Assembly (NCBI GenBank): GCA_002297665.1 | Contig: DBMS01000277.1 | Span: 1 to 11,682, forward strand | Direction: 5' to 3' | Source of the DNA: Holophagaceae bacterium UBA692 | GTDB lineage: Bacteria > Acidobacteriota > Holophagae > Holophagales > Holophagaceae | Length of the DNA: 11,682 nt | Shown here: piece after piece, positions 5,103 through 11,682 of the stretch | Layout: each line of letters starts with the position of its first letter | How positions within the stretch are numbered: position 1 is the first letter of the stretch | The notes under the pieces: model-generated | What the model was told of the DNA's origin: nothing | Seen by the model: only the letters and a program-made list of their open reading frames with translations | Database searches by the model: none | Program-made: the position numbers and the translations under genes

Positions 5103-6413
5103 ATGACCATTTATGATCGTAAACAAGCGTTATCGACTCTAAATGATCGAAAAGAGGGCGCTGCCGAAACCGGCCTGAGCCCCTGGTGTTCCGGAAGCGG
5201 CACCCCCCCCGCCGCCCTGGAGACCGTCGAGCGCCCCGGGGAGCCCCGGGCCGGGGAGGCCAGGGTCATCAAGGTGGCCGCGGAGAAACTGGACAAGCTC
5301 GTGGACCTGGTGGGCGAGCTGGTCATCGCCTCGGCTTCCGCCCACGTGCGCGCCTGCGCGAACCGCGATCCGGGCGTCGGGGAGGCCACCGCCCAGGTCA
5401 GCAAGCTGGTGGAGGAGATCCGCGACAACGCCATGAGCCTGCGTATGGAGCAGATCGGCCACACCTTCGGGCGCTTCCGCCCCGTGGTCCGGGACGTCTC
5501 CCTCGAACTGGGCAAGGAGGTCGACCTGGAGATCCGCGGCGCCGAAACCGAGCTGGACACGTCCATCGTCGAGAAGATCGCCGACCCCCTGGCGCACCTG
5601 GTGCTCAACGCCCTGGACCACGGCATCGAGCGCCCGGAGGTGCGCCGGGCCCGGGGCAAGGCGGACCGGGGCTCCCTCCTGCTCAACGCCTTCCACGAAT
5701 CCGGCAGCATCGTCATCGAGGTGGCCGACGACGGCGGGGGCCTGGACCGGGCCGGAATCCGGGCCAAGGCCGCCGAGCGCGGCCTCGTCCCTCCGGACGC
5801 GGCCCTGACGGACGCCGAGGTCACCGGCCTCATCTTCGAACCCGGGTTCTCCACCGCCGCCCAGGCCGGCGACTTTTCCGGAAACGGGATGGGCCTGGAT
5901 GGGGTTCGCCGCACCCTCGACGAGCTCCACGGCACCGTGGAGGTGGAAAGCCGCGAGGGTTCGGGCACCTTGATCCGGATCCGCCTGCCCCTGACGCTGG
6001 CCATCATCGACGGGTTCCAGGTGGAGGCCGCGGGCACCTGCTACGTCCTTCCGCTGCATGCGGTCATCGAGTGCCTGGACCTGGGCCCGTTCCTGGAATC
6101 GGAGGAGAACCACCTCATCAACCTCCGGGGCGAAGTGCTGCCTTTCCTGCGGCTCCGGGAGGTCTTCTCCCTGGGCGGGCCGGCTCCGGACAAGGAGCGG
6201 GTGGTGGTCGTCCAGGCCGGGGAGGTCCGGGCGGGCCTCGTCGTGGACCGCCTCCTCGGCGAGTTCCAGACGGTCATCAAGCCCCTGGGCGAGCTCTTCC
6301 GCAACGTGCGGGGGCTGGGCGGCTCCACGATCCTGGGCACCGGGGAGGTGGCGGTGGTCCTGGACGTCGCCCAGCTCCTCGCCCTCGCCGACGGTCCCCC
6401 GGCCCGCCCCTGA
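5103..6413 (+). CDS. CheA-type histidine kinase lacking P1 and P2 domains
   Basis: This is a chemotaxis kinase core of 436 residues. It contains the P3 dimerisation domain (about 54-117, starting VIKVAAEKLDKLVDLVGELV), the P4 ATP-binding domain (118-296: N-box HLVLNALDHGIE with N169, G1 box VADDGGGL 207-214, F-box FEPGFSTA, G2 box SGNGMGLDGV 259-268) and the P5 CheW-like domain (297-430). The N-terminal histidine phosphotransfer domain P1 and the regulator-binding P2 are absent; full CheA proteins are usually 600-750 residues. Residues 1-17 come from low-GC DNA and include a DRK repeat (YDRKQ, NDRKE), residues 18-52 are a linker-like high-GC stretch, and no alternative start exists. Either this is a P3-P4-P5 kinase acting on a separate P1 protein, as Rhodobacter sphaeroides CheA4 does with CheA3, or the 5' end of a normal cheA was lost. 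It heads an operon with a receptor and CheW. Confidence 0.9.
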   Translation: MTIYDRKQALSTLNDRKEGAAETGLSPWCSGSGTPPAALETVERPGEPRAGEARVIKVAAEKLDKLVDLVGELVIASASAHVRACANRDPGVGEATAQVSKLVEEIRDNAMSLRMEQIGHTFGRFRPVVRDVSLELGKEVDLEIRGAETELDTSIVEKIADPLAHLVLNALDHGIERPEVRRARGKADRGSLLLNAFHESGSIVIEVADDGGGLDRAGIRAKAAERGLVPPDAALTDAEVTGLIFEPGFSTAAQAGDFSGNGMGLDGVRRTLDELHGTVEVESREGSGTLIRIRLPLTLAIIDGFQVEAAGTCYVLPLHAVIECLDLGPFLESEENHLINLRGEVLPFLRLREVFSLGGPAPDKERVVVVQAGEVRAGLVVDRLLGEFQTVIKPLGELFRNVRGLGGSTILGTGEVAVVLDVAQLLALADGPPARP

Positions 6414-6443
6414 ACCCACGTCAACCATCCCCCCCTTTCCCAT

Positions 6444-6447
6444 GGAG
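6444..6447 (+). promoter_or_regulatory. Ribosome site setting the receptor start at 6454
   Basis: GGAG lies 6 nt before the ATG at 6454. Another in-frame ATG at 6442 overlaps this site and has no purine-rich sequence upstream, so 6454 is the better start; the frame is also open further upstream inside the kinase gene, but that part is antisense-type noise in the wrong frame. Confidence 0.7.
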
Positions 6448-6453
6448 TCATCA

Positions 6454-8088
6454 ATGCTCAAGAGCATGAAAGTTTCAGCCCGGCTGGGCCTCGCCTTCGG
6501 AATCGTGTTTCTCGTGGTCCTGGGCATGGCCCTGGGCAACCACTTCGGGATGAGCAGCGTCAGCAGGCAGCTCAGCGACATCAACCACATGAACACGCCC
6601 GAGATGAACGCCGCGACCAACACCGCCATGGCCAGCTACGGGATCCGGACCGCCTACCGGGACCTCTTCCTGGCCACCAACGGGTCGGAGTACGCCAAGG
6701 CCAAGGATGGCATCAAGGCCGCCCAGGCCAAGTACATGGACGAAGCCCAGAAGATGTACAAGATCTTCGATTCCTTCCAGGGCCTCACCAGCGAGAAGGA
6801 GAAGGAGATCCTCAGGGACGTGCGCGACCCCCGGGAGAAGGCGTTCGCGGGGATCGAGAAGATGCTCGACTTCCTGGATCGCGGGAAGAAGGCCGAGGCC
6901 GACCAGGTGCGCATGGAGGTGGTCATGCCGTGCATGCTCACCATGGCCTCCAAGCTCTCCGAACTCTCCCAGTACGAGATGGCCGAGAGCGTCAAGGCCG
7001 GGGACGCCGCTGAGGCCACCCTGGCCGCGGCCCAGCGCACCGGGTTCCTGCTCCTGGCCCTGGTGGCCGCCATCGGCGTGACGGCGAGCTTCCTGGTCAC
7101 CCGGAGCATCACGAAGGAGCTGGGCGGCGAGCCCGCCTACGCCGCCGAGGTGGTGCGGCTCATCGCGGCGGGCGACCTCACGGTGGACGTGCAGACCGCC
7201 CCGGGCGACGCGTCCAGCATGATCGCCGCCATCAAGGGCATGGCCGCCAAGCTCCAGGAGATCATGGGGCAGGTCCAGGAGGCCTCGGGCCTGCTGGTGG
7301 GGGCCTCCGAGCAGCTGAGCTCCACCGCCCAGTCCCTGAGCCAGGGCGCCAGCGAGCAGGCCGCGAGCGTGGAGGAGACCAGCGCCTCCATGGAGGAGAT
7401 GAGCGCCTCCATCGCCCAGAACAACGAGAACGCCAAGGTCACCGGCGACATGGCCGCCCGCACCGCCAAGGACACGGTGGAAGGCGGCGCGGCGGTGAAG
7501 GAGACGGTGGGCGCCATGAAGCAGATCGCCCAGAAGATCGCCATCATCGACGACATCGCGTACCAGACCAACCTGCTGGCCCTGAACGCCGCCATCGAGG
7601 CGGGCCGCGCCGGCGAGCACGGCAAGGGCTTCGCGGTGGTGGCGGCCGAAGTTCGCAAGCTGGCCGAGCGCAGCCAGGTGGCGGCCGAGGAGATCAGCGC
7701 CCTGGCCACCGGCAGCGTGGACCTCGCCGAGAAGGCCGGCCGGCTCCTGGACACCATCGTTCCGGCCATCCAGAAGACCTCCGACCTGGTGATGGAGATC
7801 GCCGCGGCCTCCAGCGAGCAGAATTCGGGCGTCGGCCAGATCAACGGCGCCATCGGCCAGATCAGCCAGGCCGTGGCCCAGAACGCCGCGGCCTCGGAGG
7901 AACTGGCGTCCACCTCCGAGGAGGTCAGCAGCCAGGCCGAGGAGCTCCAGAGCACCATCAGCTTCTTCAAGCTGTCCAGGACGGCCCAGGCCTCCGTCCG
8001 GCGCTCCGGCCGGGGGAGCGCGCCGAGCCGCGGAAGCCGTCCAGGCGCCCACCGGGACGTGGATGAGCAGGCGTTCACGAAATTCTAG
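6454..8088 (+). CDS. Methyl-accepting chemotaxis protein, 4-helix-bundle sensor type
   Basis: A 544-residue chemoreceptor. Transmembrane helix 1 is at about 11-30, a periplasmic helical sensor region of the 4HB_MCP type spans 31-196, transmembrane helix 2 lies at about 197-216, and HAMP covers 217-270 (TKELGGEPAYAAEVVRL). The cytoplasmic signalling hairpin spans about 271-507. Its tip carries IAYQTNLLALNAAIEAGRAG (368-387), which binds CheA and CheW, and the Glu/Ala-rich helices around 296-322 and 475-500 hold likely methylation sites. After a flexible Arg/Ser/Gly-rich linker (508-535) the protein ends in AFTKF, which fits the x-[HFYW]-x-x-[HFYW] CheR-docking pentapeptide. The gene lies 40 nt after the kinase and 9 nt before cheW. 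The ligand cannot be predicted. Confidence 0.95.
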   Translation: MLKSMKVSARLGLAFGIVFLVVLGMALGNHFGMSSVSRQLSDINHMNTPEMNAATNTAMASYGIRTAYRDLFLATNGSEYAKAKDGIKAAQAKYMDEAQKMYKIFDSFQGLTSEKEKEILRDVRDPREKAFAGIEKMLDFLDRGKKAEADQVRMEVVMPCMLTMASKLSELSQYEMAESVKAGDAAEATLAAAQRTGFLLLALVAAIGVTASFLVTRSITKELGGEPAYAAEVVRLIAAGDLTVDVQTAPGDASSMIAAIKGMAAKLQEIMGQVQEASGLLVGASEQLSSTAQSLSQGASEQAASVEETSASMEEMSASIAQNNENAKVTGDMAARTAKDTVEGGAAVKETVGAMKQIAQKIAIIDDIAYQTNLLALNAAIEAGRAGEHGKGFAVVAAEVRKLAERSQVAAEEISALATGSVDLAEKAGRLLDTIVPAIQKTSDLVMEIAAASSEQNSGVGQINGAIGQISQAVAQNAAASEELASTSEEVSSQAEELQSTISFFKLSRTAQASVRRSGRGSAPSRGSRPGAHRDVDEQAFTKF

Positions 8089-8097
8089 GGGGCGACC

Positions 8098-8646
8098 ATG
8101 AACGACTGTCTCCAACCGCAGGAACGCTCCCCCCGGAACGTCCGCCACGACGCCGTCGAGGCGCGCCGGCAATACCTCACCTTCCGGCTCGGCGCCGAGA
8201 CCTTCGCCCTGGAAGTGGCGACCGTCAAGGAGGTCATCCCCTTCACGGGCCTGACGGAAATTCCCCTGGTCCCCGAGGTCATCCGGGGGGTCATCAACCT
8301 GCGCGGGGCCGTGGTCCCGGTGGTGGACCCCCTGGTCCGCTTCGGGCGCGCGCGCATGGACGCGGACCGCCGCACCTGCATCATCGTGCTGGACGCCCAG
8401 GGGTCCGAAGGGGGCCTGGAACTGGGGCTGATGGTCGACAGCGTCAGCGCGGTGCTGGAACTGGGCGCCTCCGACATCGAGCCCCCGCCCCGGTTCGGCA
8501 CCTCGATCCGTTCGGAGTTCATCGCCGGAGTCGGGAAAATCGATGGTCAATTCATTATTCTTCTGGATGAGACCCAGGTCCTCTCCGCGGAGGAGCTGGC
8601 GGCAGTGGACACGGGGATACCCCTGATGGAGGACCAGCCGAACTAG
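8098..8646 (+). CDS. cheW: CheW coupling protein
   Basis: A 182-residue single-domain CheW, slightly longer than the usual 150-170 because of a 22-residue polar N-terminal extension. The SH3-like fold begins at QYLTFRLGAETFALEV (25-40). The receptor/kinase-binding segment VIRGVINLRGAVVPVVDP (61-78) includes the conserved NLRG arginine, R69. The rest follows the family (GLMVDSV 110-116, FIAGVGKIDGQFIILLD 141-157). CheW links the receptor tip to the P5 domain of the kinase in the chemosensory array. A GGGGG tract just after the receptor stop codon serves as ribosome site for the ATG at 8098. It is the last gene of the three-gene operon and is followed by a hairpin terminator. No cheY, cheR, cheB or cheD follows, so the pathway output must be encoded elsewhere. 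Confidence 0.96.
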   Translation: MNDCLQPQERSPRNVRHDAVEARRQYLTFRLGAETFALEVATVKEVIPFTGLTEIPLVPEVIRGVINLRGAVVPVVDPLVRFGRARMDADRRTCIIVLDAQGSEGGLELGLMVDSVSAVLELGASDIEPPPRFGTSIRSEFIAGVGKIDGQFIILLDETQVLSAEELAAVDTGIPLMEDQPN

Positions 8647-8669
8647 GCGCGCTGCAGAAGGTCCGGAAA

Positions 8670-8716
8670 GGCCCCTTGCCAGCCACGGCAGGGGGCCTAT
8701 TATTTATTTATTATTA
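8670..8716 (+). terminator. Intrinsic terminator of the chemosensory operon
   Basis: GGCCCCTTGCC (8670-8680) pairs with GGCAGGGGGCC (8687-8697), an 11-bp stem with a single G-U pair and a 6-nt loop, 23 nt after the cheW stop. It is followed by an AT-only tract of about 20 nt (TATTATTTATTTATTATTAA). The T-run is broken by A residues, so termination may be incomplete, but stem strength and position make this a confident call. Confidence 0.85.
8676..8703 (+). promoter_or_regulatory. Likely sigma70 promoter of the secretin, inside the terminator
   Basis: TTGCCA (8676-8681) and TATTAT (8698-8703) each match five of six consensus bases and are 16 nt apart. The -35 box sits in the terminator stem and loop and the -10 box is the first part of the AT tract. 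A start near 8710 would give a leader of about 34 nt before the secretin ATG at 8744. This is the best promoter match I found in the window. Confidence 0.5.
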
Positions 8717-8731
8717 ATGAAGCCCACGCAT

Positions 8732-8736
8732 GGAGG
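8732..8736 (+). promoter_or_regulatory. Ribosome site setting the secretin start at 8744
   Basis: GGAGG is 7 nt before the ATG at 8744. An earlier in-frame ATG at 8717 has only the AT-rich terminator tail in front of it and would put nine polar residues before the signal peptide, so 8744 is preferred. Confidence 0.75.
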
Positions 8737-8743
8737 CCGCCTC

Positions 8744-10201
8744 ATGCCCTGGTCCTGCCCGACCCGCGTCCTCGGGGCCCTGCTCCTGGTCCTCGCACCG
8801 GCCCGGGCGGCCCCCACCGGCAACCGCTACCTCGTCTCGGCCCGCAACGCTCCGGTGGGGCCCTTCCTCGCCGAATTGGCCGCCAAGGAGGGGGTGGCGC
8901 TGCGCTACCCCCCCGAACTGGACCTGCGCATCACCCTTGAGATGGCCCAGGCCAGCTTCCGGGAGGTGGTGGGCAGGGTCTGCGATTCCCATGGCCTGAG
9001 GCTGGAGGCGGCCCGGGACGGGGACCTCCGGGTGGGCCTGCCCGAGGACTTCCAGGCGGGCTTCCCGGGGGAGGAGCCCGCCGAACGCACCCAGATCGCC
9101 TACCGCTGCCGCAACCTGGATTCCGAGACCCTGGCCGGGAGCCTCACCCAGACGTTCCCGGGCCTCAAGTGCTTTGCCGGGCCCAGGTTCAAGAGCCCCG
9201 CCGTGGAACCGGCGGCGTCGGGCACCCTCGGCGGCGGGTTCGAGTCGACCTTCGGCCCTTCAGCCGTCAACACCCTGACGGGACCGAACCCCCTCCCCTC
9301 CTACGCCGTCGGCCCCCTGCCCCAGCCCAGGTTCCCGGGCGGCGCCCCGCCCGGCGACCGGCTCCGCCAGGATGTGATCCTCAGCGGCCCGGGCAGGGAG
9401 GTGCGCCAGGGCCTGGCCTTCGCCCGGATCCTGGACCGGCCCCGCCAGCAGGTGCGGATCAACGTGAGCATCACCGAACTCACCGCCACCGCTTCCCGGG
9501 ACCTGGGCATCGACTGGACATTCTCCGGCCAGGCGGGTGGGCCCCCGGCGGTTACCCTGGCCGAGAATCCCGGCCCGGGCGCCACCGCGGCGGGCAACCC
9601 CCGCCTGAAGCTCGGCAGCTTCTCCCACTCGCCGGCCCAGGTGGCCCTCACCCTCCAGGCCCTGGAAAGCAAGGGCCTGGTGAAGACCCTGGCCAATCCC
9701 AGCCTCATGGTGATGGACGGCGAGAAATGCTCCATCCTCATCGGCGAGCGCCGGCTCTACCCCAAGCAGACCGGCACCAATGTCCAGGGGGGGGCCGTCT
9801 TCGACGTGGCCGAGCTGAGGACCGGCGTCATGCTCCAACTGGCGGTGCAGATCAGCCAGAACAACGAGGTCACCTTCTACATCTACCCCCAGGATTCCTA
9901 CCAGTCGGGCGTGGACACCATCCTGGGCTCCAGCTACCCGGTCATTTCCACCCGGGAGATCCAGACCACCGTGCACCTGAAGAGCGGGGCGATGCTGGTG
10001 GTGGGGGGCCTCAAGGTGGACCAGGACGGCCGGTCCTCCCGGGGGGTCCCGTTCATTTCCCGGATCCCGCTGATCGGCCCCCTTTTCGGATCCAGGAGCA
10101 AGTCCAGCTATTCCAAGGAGCTCGTGATCATGGTCCAGCCCGAGATCCTGGACGAGGCCGGCCCCGGCACGAGCCGGATCACCGCCGAACCGGCCGCGTG
10201 A
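8744..10201 (+). CDS. Short secretin-family outer-membrane protein (GspD/PilQ type)
   Basis: A 485-residue secreted protein with a signal peptide (about 1-22, cleavage near ARA-AP). Residues 28-98 resemble a secretin N0/STN domain. Residues 117-235 look like a single N1-type module interrupted by a Gly/Pro-rich insertion (about 155-205). The secretin beta-barrel domain runs from about 236 to 467, with VRINVSITELT at its start, ALESKGLVKTLANPSLMVMDG (306-326), REIQTTVHLKSGAMLVVGGL (404-423) and the family signature VPFISRIPLIGPLFGSRS (435-452) before KELVIMVQPEIL. Secretins form gated outer-membrane rings for type II/III secretion, type IV pili or phage export. No pilus, pseudopilin or ATPase gene is adjacent, so its machine is unknown. 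It has its own likely promoter and ends 9 nt from a convergent kinase gene. Confidence 0.9.
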   Translation: MPWSCPTRVLGALLLVLAPARAAPTGNRYLVSARNAPVGPFLAELAAKEGVALRYPPELDLRITLEMAQASFREVVGRVCDSHGLRLEAARDGDLRVGLPEDFQAGFPGEEPAERTQIAYRCRNLDSETLAGSLTQTFPGLKCFAGPRFKSPAVEPAASGTLGGGFESTFGPSAVNTLTGPNPLPSYAVGPLPQPRFPGGAPPGDRLRQDVILSGPGREVRQGLAFARILDRPRQQVRINVSITELTATASRDLGIDWTFSGQAGGPPAVTLAENPGPGATAAGNPRLKLGSFSHSPAQVALTLQALESKGLVKTLANPSLMVMDGEKCSILIGERRLYPKQTGTNVQGGAVFDVAELRTGVMLQLAVQISQNNEVTFYIYPQDSYQSGVDTILGSSYPVISTREIQTTVHLKSGAMLVVGGLKVDQDGRSSRGVPFISRIPLIGPLFGSRSKSSYSKELVIMVQPEILDEAGPGTSRITAEPAA

Positions 10202-10210
10202 AGGCGTCTT

Positions 10211-11682
10211 TCAGACCCGCCTCAGGAAGAGCGCCAACTCCATGTCCTCCGACTGGAGATGGTTGCGCACCCCGTCCTCCATGGCGTCCAGTCGCGCGGC
10301 CGTCAGGGACGCGTCCCCCGCCTTCAGCCAGCCTTCCACGTTCCGGAACGCGCGCATGATGCGCGCGTGGGCGGCCACGTGGGAGCGGCGGAACGGGTAG
10401 TCCCCCGCGGCCATGGCCTCCTCCTCGGCGCGGAAGTGGCTGGCCATGAGCTCGAGCAGCGGCTCCAGGGACGATGCGGCCCCTCCCGGTACCAGGCGGC
10501 TGAACGCCTCCCCCAGTTGGCGGTGCTGGGTGTCCAGCACCTCGTTGCCGGTCCGGAGGGTCTCGGCCCAACTCGTGAGGTCGCGGGAGTAGGCGTTCCG
10601 CTCCCGGGGGGAAACCCCCTCCAGCACGTCCCGCACCGCCCCCACCAGGCTTTCCAGCCGGTACGGCTTCTGCAGGAACCCGGCCAGTGCGGTGTCCGCC
10701 AGGCGGCCCCGGGCCTCCTCGGGGCCGAAGCCGCTGGCCAGGATGATGGGGGCGATGGACCCGGCCCGGCGCAGGCCCCGGCAGGCGTCCTCCCCGCCCA
10801 TGTGGGGCATGGTGAGGTCCATGAGGATGAGGCGGATGCGTTCGCCCTCGGCTTCGAAGAGCAGGAGGGCCTCCAGGCCGTCCCGGGCTTCGAGGGTGGT
10901 GAAGCCCAGATGCTGGAGGGCGCGGGCGGCCACGGTGCGGATGGCGTCCTCGTCATCCACCACCAGGACGAGGCCCGTGCCCCGGAAGCCTTCCACGCCC
11001 GTGGACGCGGGGACCCCTTGGGTCACCTGGCCGGGCAGCGCCGGGAAGACCACCTTGAACGTGGACCCGCTGCCCTCCTCGCTGGACACCTGGATGCCCC
11101 CCTGGTGGCTTCGGAGGATCCCCTGCACCGCCGAGAGCCCGAGGCCCCGGCCGGCGAACTTGGTGGTGAAGAAGGGGTCGAAGATCCGTTCCTGGAGGTC
11201 GGGGGACATACCCGGGCCGGTGTCGGCCACTTCCAGGACCACGTAGGGCCCCGGGTTCAGGGAATCGCCCAGCCCGAACCGGTCCAGGGCGGCCTCGCCG
11301 AGGTCCTCGTGGGCCGTGCGGAGGGTGATGACCCCCCCGAAGGGGTCCATGGCCTCCGCGGCGTTCATGACCAGGTTGATGATCACCTGCTGCACCTGCC
11401 CCACGTCCCCCTGGATGGGCGGCAGGGAAGGCGCGGGGAGCCAGCGCAGGATGGCGCGGCCCTGCAGCGGGGTGCGCAGGATGGCCAGCACCTCCTCCAC
11501 GTGGTGGTTGAGGTCCAGGGCCTGGGCGCGGAACGTTCCCTTGCCCGCGTAGGCCAGCATCTGCGCCACCAGGCCCGAGGACCGCGTGATGAGGTCCTCC
11601 AGGGTCCTGAGGTGATCCATGGGCCCGCGTTCCAGGGCCGCAAGCTCCACCACGCCCAGCATGGCGCCCAGGAGGTTGTTGA
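10211..11682 (-). CDS. Hybrid histidine kinase-receiver with C-terminal hemerythrin domain (5' end off window)
   Basis: The first visible codons read NNLLGAMLGVVELA, the segment that normally follows the phosphorylated His in HDFNNLL-type kinases, so the H-box and any sensor domain lie beyond the right edge. Numbering from the Met at 11662: dimerisation helix to about 40; ATPase domain with INLVMNAAEAM (N100), DTGPGM (147-152), FDPFFTTK (161-168) and GRGLGL (171-176); receiver with D236-D237, phospho-acceptor D282 in LMDLTMP, S310 and K332 in QKPY. Residues about 365-481 are a bacteriohemerythrin with a full di-iron ligand set: H380 (DTQH), H409 and E413 (HFRAEE), H428 and H432 (HVAAH), H468 and D473 (HLQSED). 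Hemerythrins bind O2 reversibly, so the tail may tune signalling to oxygen or redox state. The stop codon is 9 nt from the convergent secretin. Confidence 0.93.
   Translation of the reverse strand, partial: NNLLGAMLGVVELAALERGPMDHLRTLEDLITRSSGLVAQMLAYAGKGTFRAQALDLNHHVEEVLAILRTPLQGRAILRWLPAPSLPPIQGDVGQVQQVIINLVMNAAEAMDPFGGVITLRTAHEDLGEAALDRFGLGDSLNPGPYVVLEVADTGPGMSPDLQERIFDPFFTTKFAGRGLGLSAVQGILRSHQGGIQVSSEEGSGSTFKVVFPALPGQVTQGVPASTGVEGFRGTGLVLVVDDEDAIRTVAARALQHLGFTTLEARDGLEALLLFEAEGERIRLILMDLTMPHMGGEDACRGLRRAGSIAPIILASGFGPEEARGRLADTALAGFLQKPYRLESLVGAVRDVLEGVSPRERNAYSRDLTSWAETLRTGNEVLDTQHRQLGEAFSRLVPGGAASSLEPLLELMASHFRAEEEAMAAGDYPFRRSHVAAHARIMRAFRNVEGWLKAGDASLTAARLDAMEDGVRNHLQSEDMELALFLRRV

Noticed and set aside
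4700..5155. Insertion sequence or integrated element in the AT-rich block
   Set aside because: I found no transposase or integrase frame, no paired terminal inverted repeats and no convincing target duplication, so only the compositional anomaly is reported.
6058..6453. N-terminal extension of the chemoreceptor into the kinase gene
   Set aside because: The extra 132 residues are Ser/Trp/Arg-rich noise overlapping the P5 domain of the kinase in another frame; a ribosome site and first transmembrane helix support 6454.
6475..8550. Very long minus-strand open frame opposite the receptor and cheW
   Set aside because: It is antisense to textbook receptor and CheW sequences and its translation is Gly/Leu/His-rich without domain features.

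Overview
The window is very GC-rich DNA from a Gram-negative bacterium: it encodes an outer-membrane secretin, a lipoprotein and transmembrane chemoreceptor signalling, and strong third-position GC opens long antisense frames almost everywhere. No marker gene is present. The overall style resembles Acidobacteriota of the Holophaga/Geothrix type, but that is a guess.

Left to right: (1) 1-442 is the leader-distal end of a CRISPR array with 37-nt repeats. The last two repeats are visibly decayed, and no cas gene is in the window. (2) 499-2372, minus strand, is a LytS/AlgZ-type membrane histidine kinase followed with a 4-nt overlap by a LytTR response regulator. (3) 2603-3791, plus strand and divergent from that pair, holds two multi-pass membrane proteins of the DUF6326 and DUF4386 types, 1 nt apart. 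(4) 3919-4593 holds a small LysM protein and a small lipoprotein, probably co-transcribed. (5) 4594-5102 has no convincing gene. From about 4700 to 5155 the base composition drops sharply, and the low-GC stretch runs into the first 17-18 codons of the next gene. (6) 5103-8646 is a compact chemosensory operon: a CheA-type kinase lacking the phosphotransfer (P1) and P2 domains, a transmembrane chemoreceptor with a putative C-terminal CheR-docking pentapeptide, and CheW. It ends in a strong hairpin terminator. (7) 8744-10201 is a short secretin without pilus or type II secretion neighbours; its likely promoter lies inside the cheW terminator. (8) 10211 to the right edge, minus strand and convergent, is a hybrid histidine kinase-receiver with a C-terminal hemerythrin domain, cut by the window edge.

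Working together: CheW and the receptor would form an array with the kinase, but with no P1 domain the kinase cannot autophosphorylate in the usual way. It must act on a separate P1 protein (as Rhodobacter CheA4 does with CheA3) or be a truncated relic. CheY, CheB and CheR would have to come from elsewhere in the genome. The hemerythrin-tailed kinase probably senses oxygen or redox state, but nothing visible ties it to the secretin. The most interesting items are the P1-less CheA at a composition boundary, the kinase-receiver-hemerythrin fusion, and the interleaved terminator/promoter at 8670-8703. I did not find a clearly new multi-gene system.
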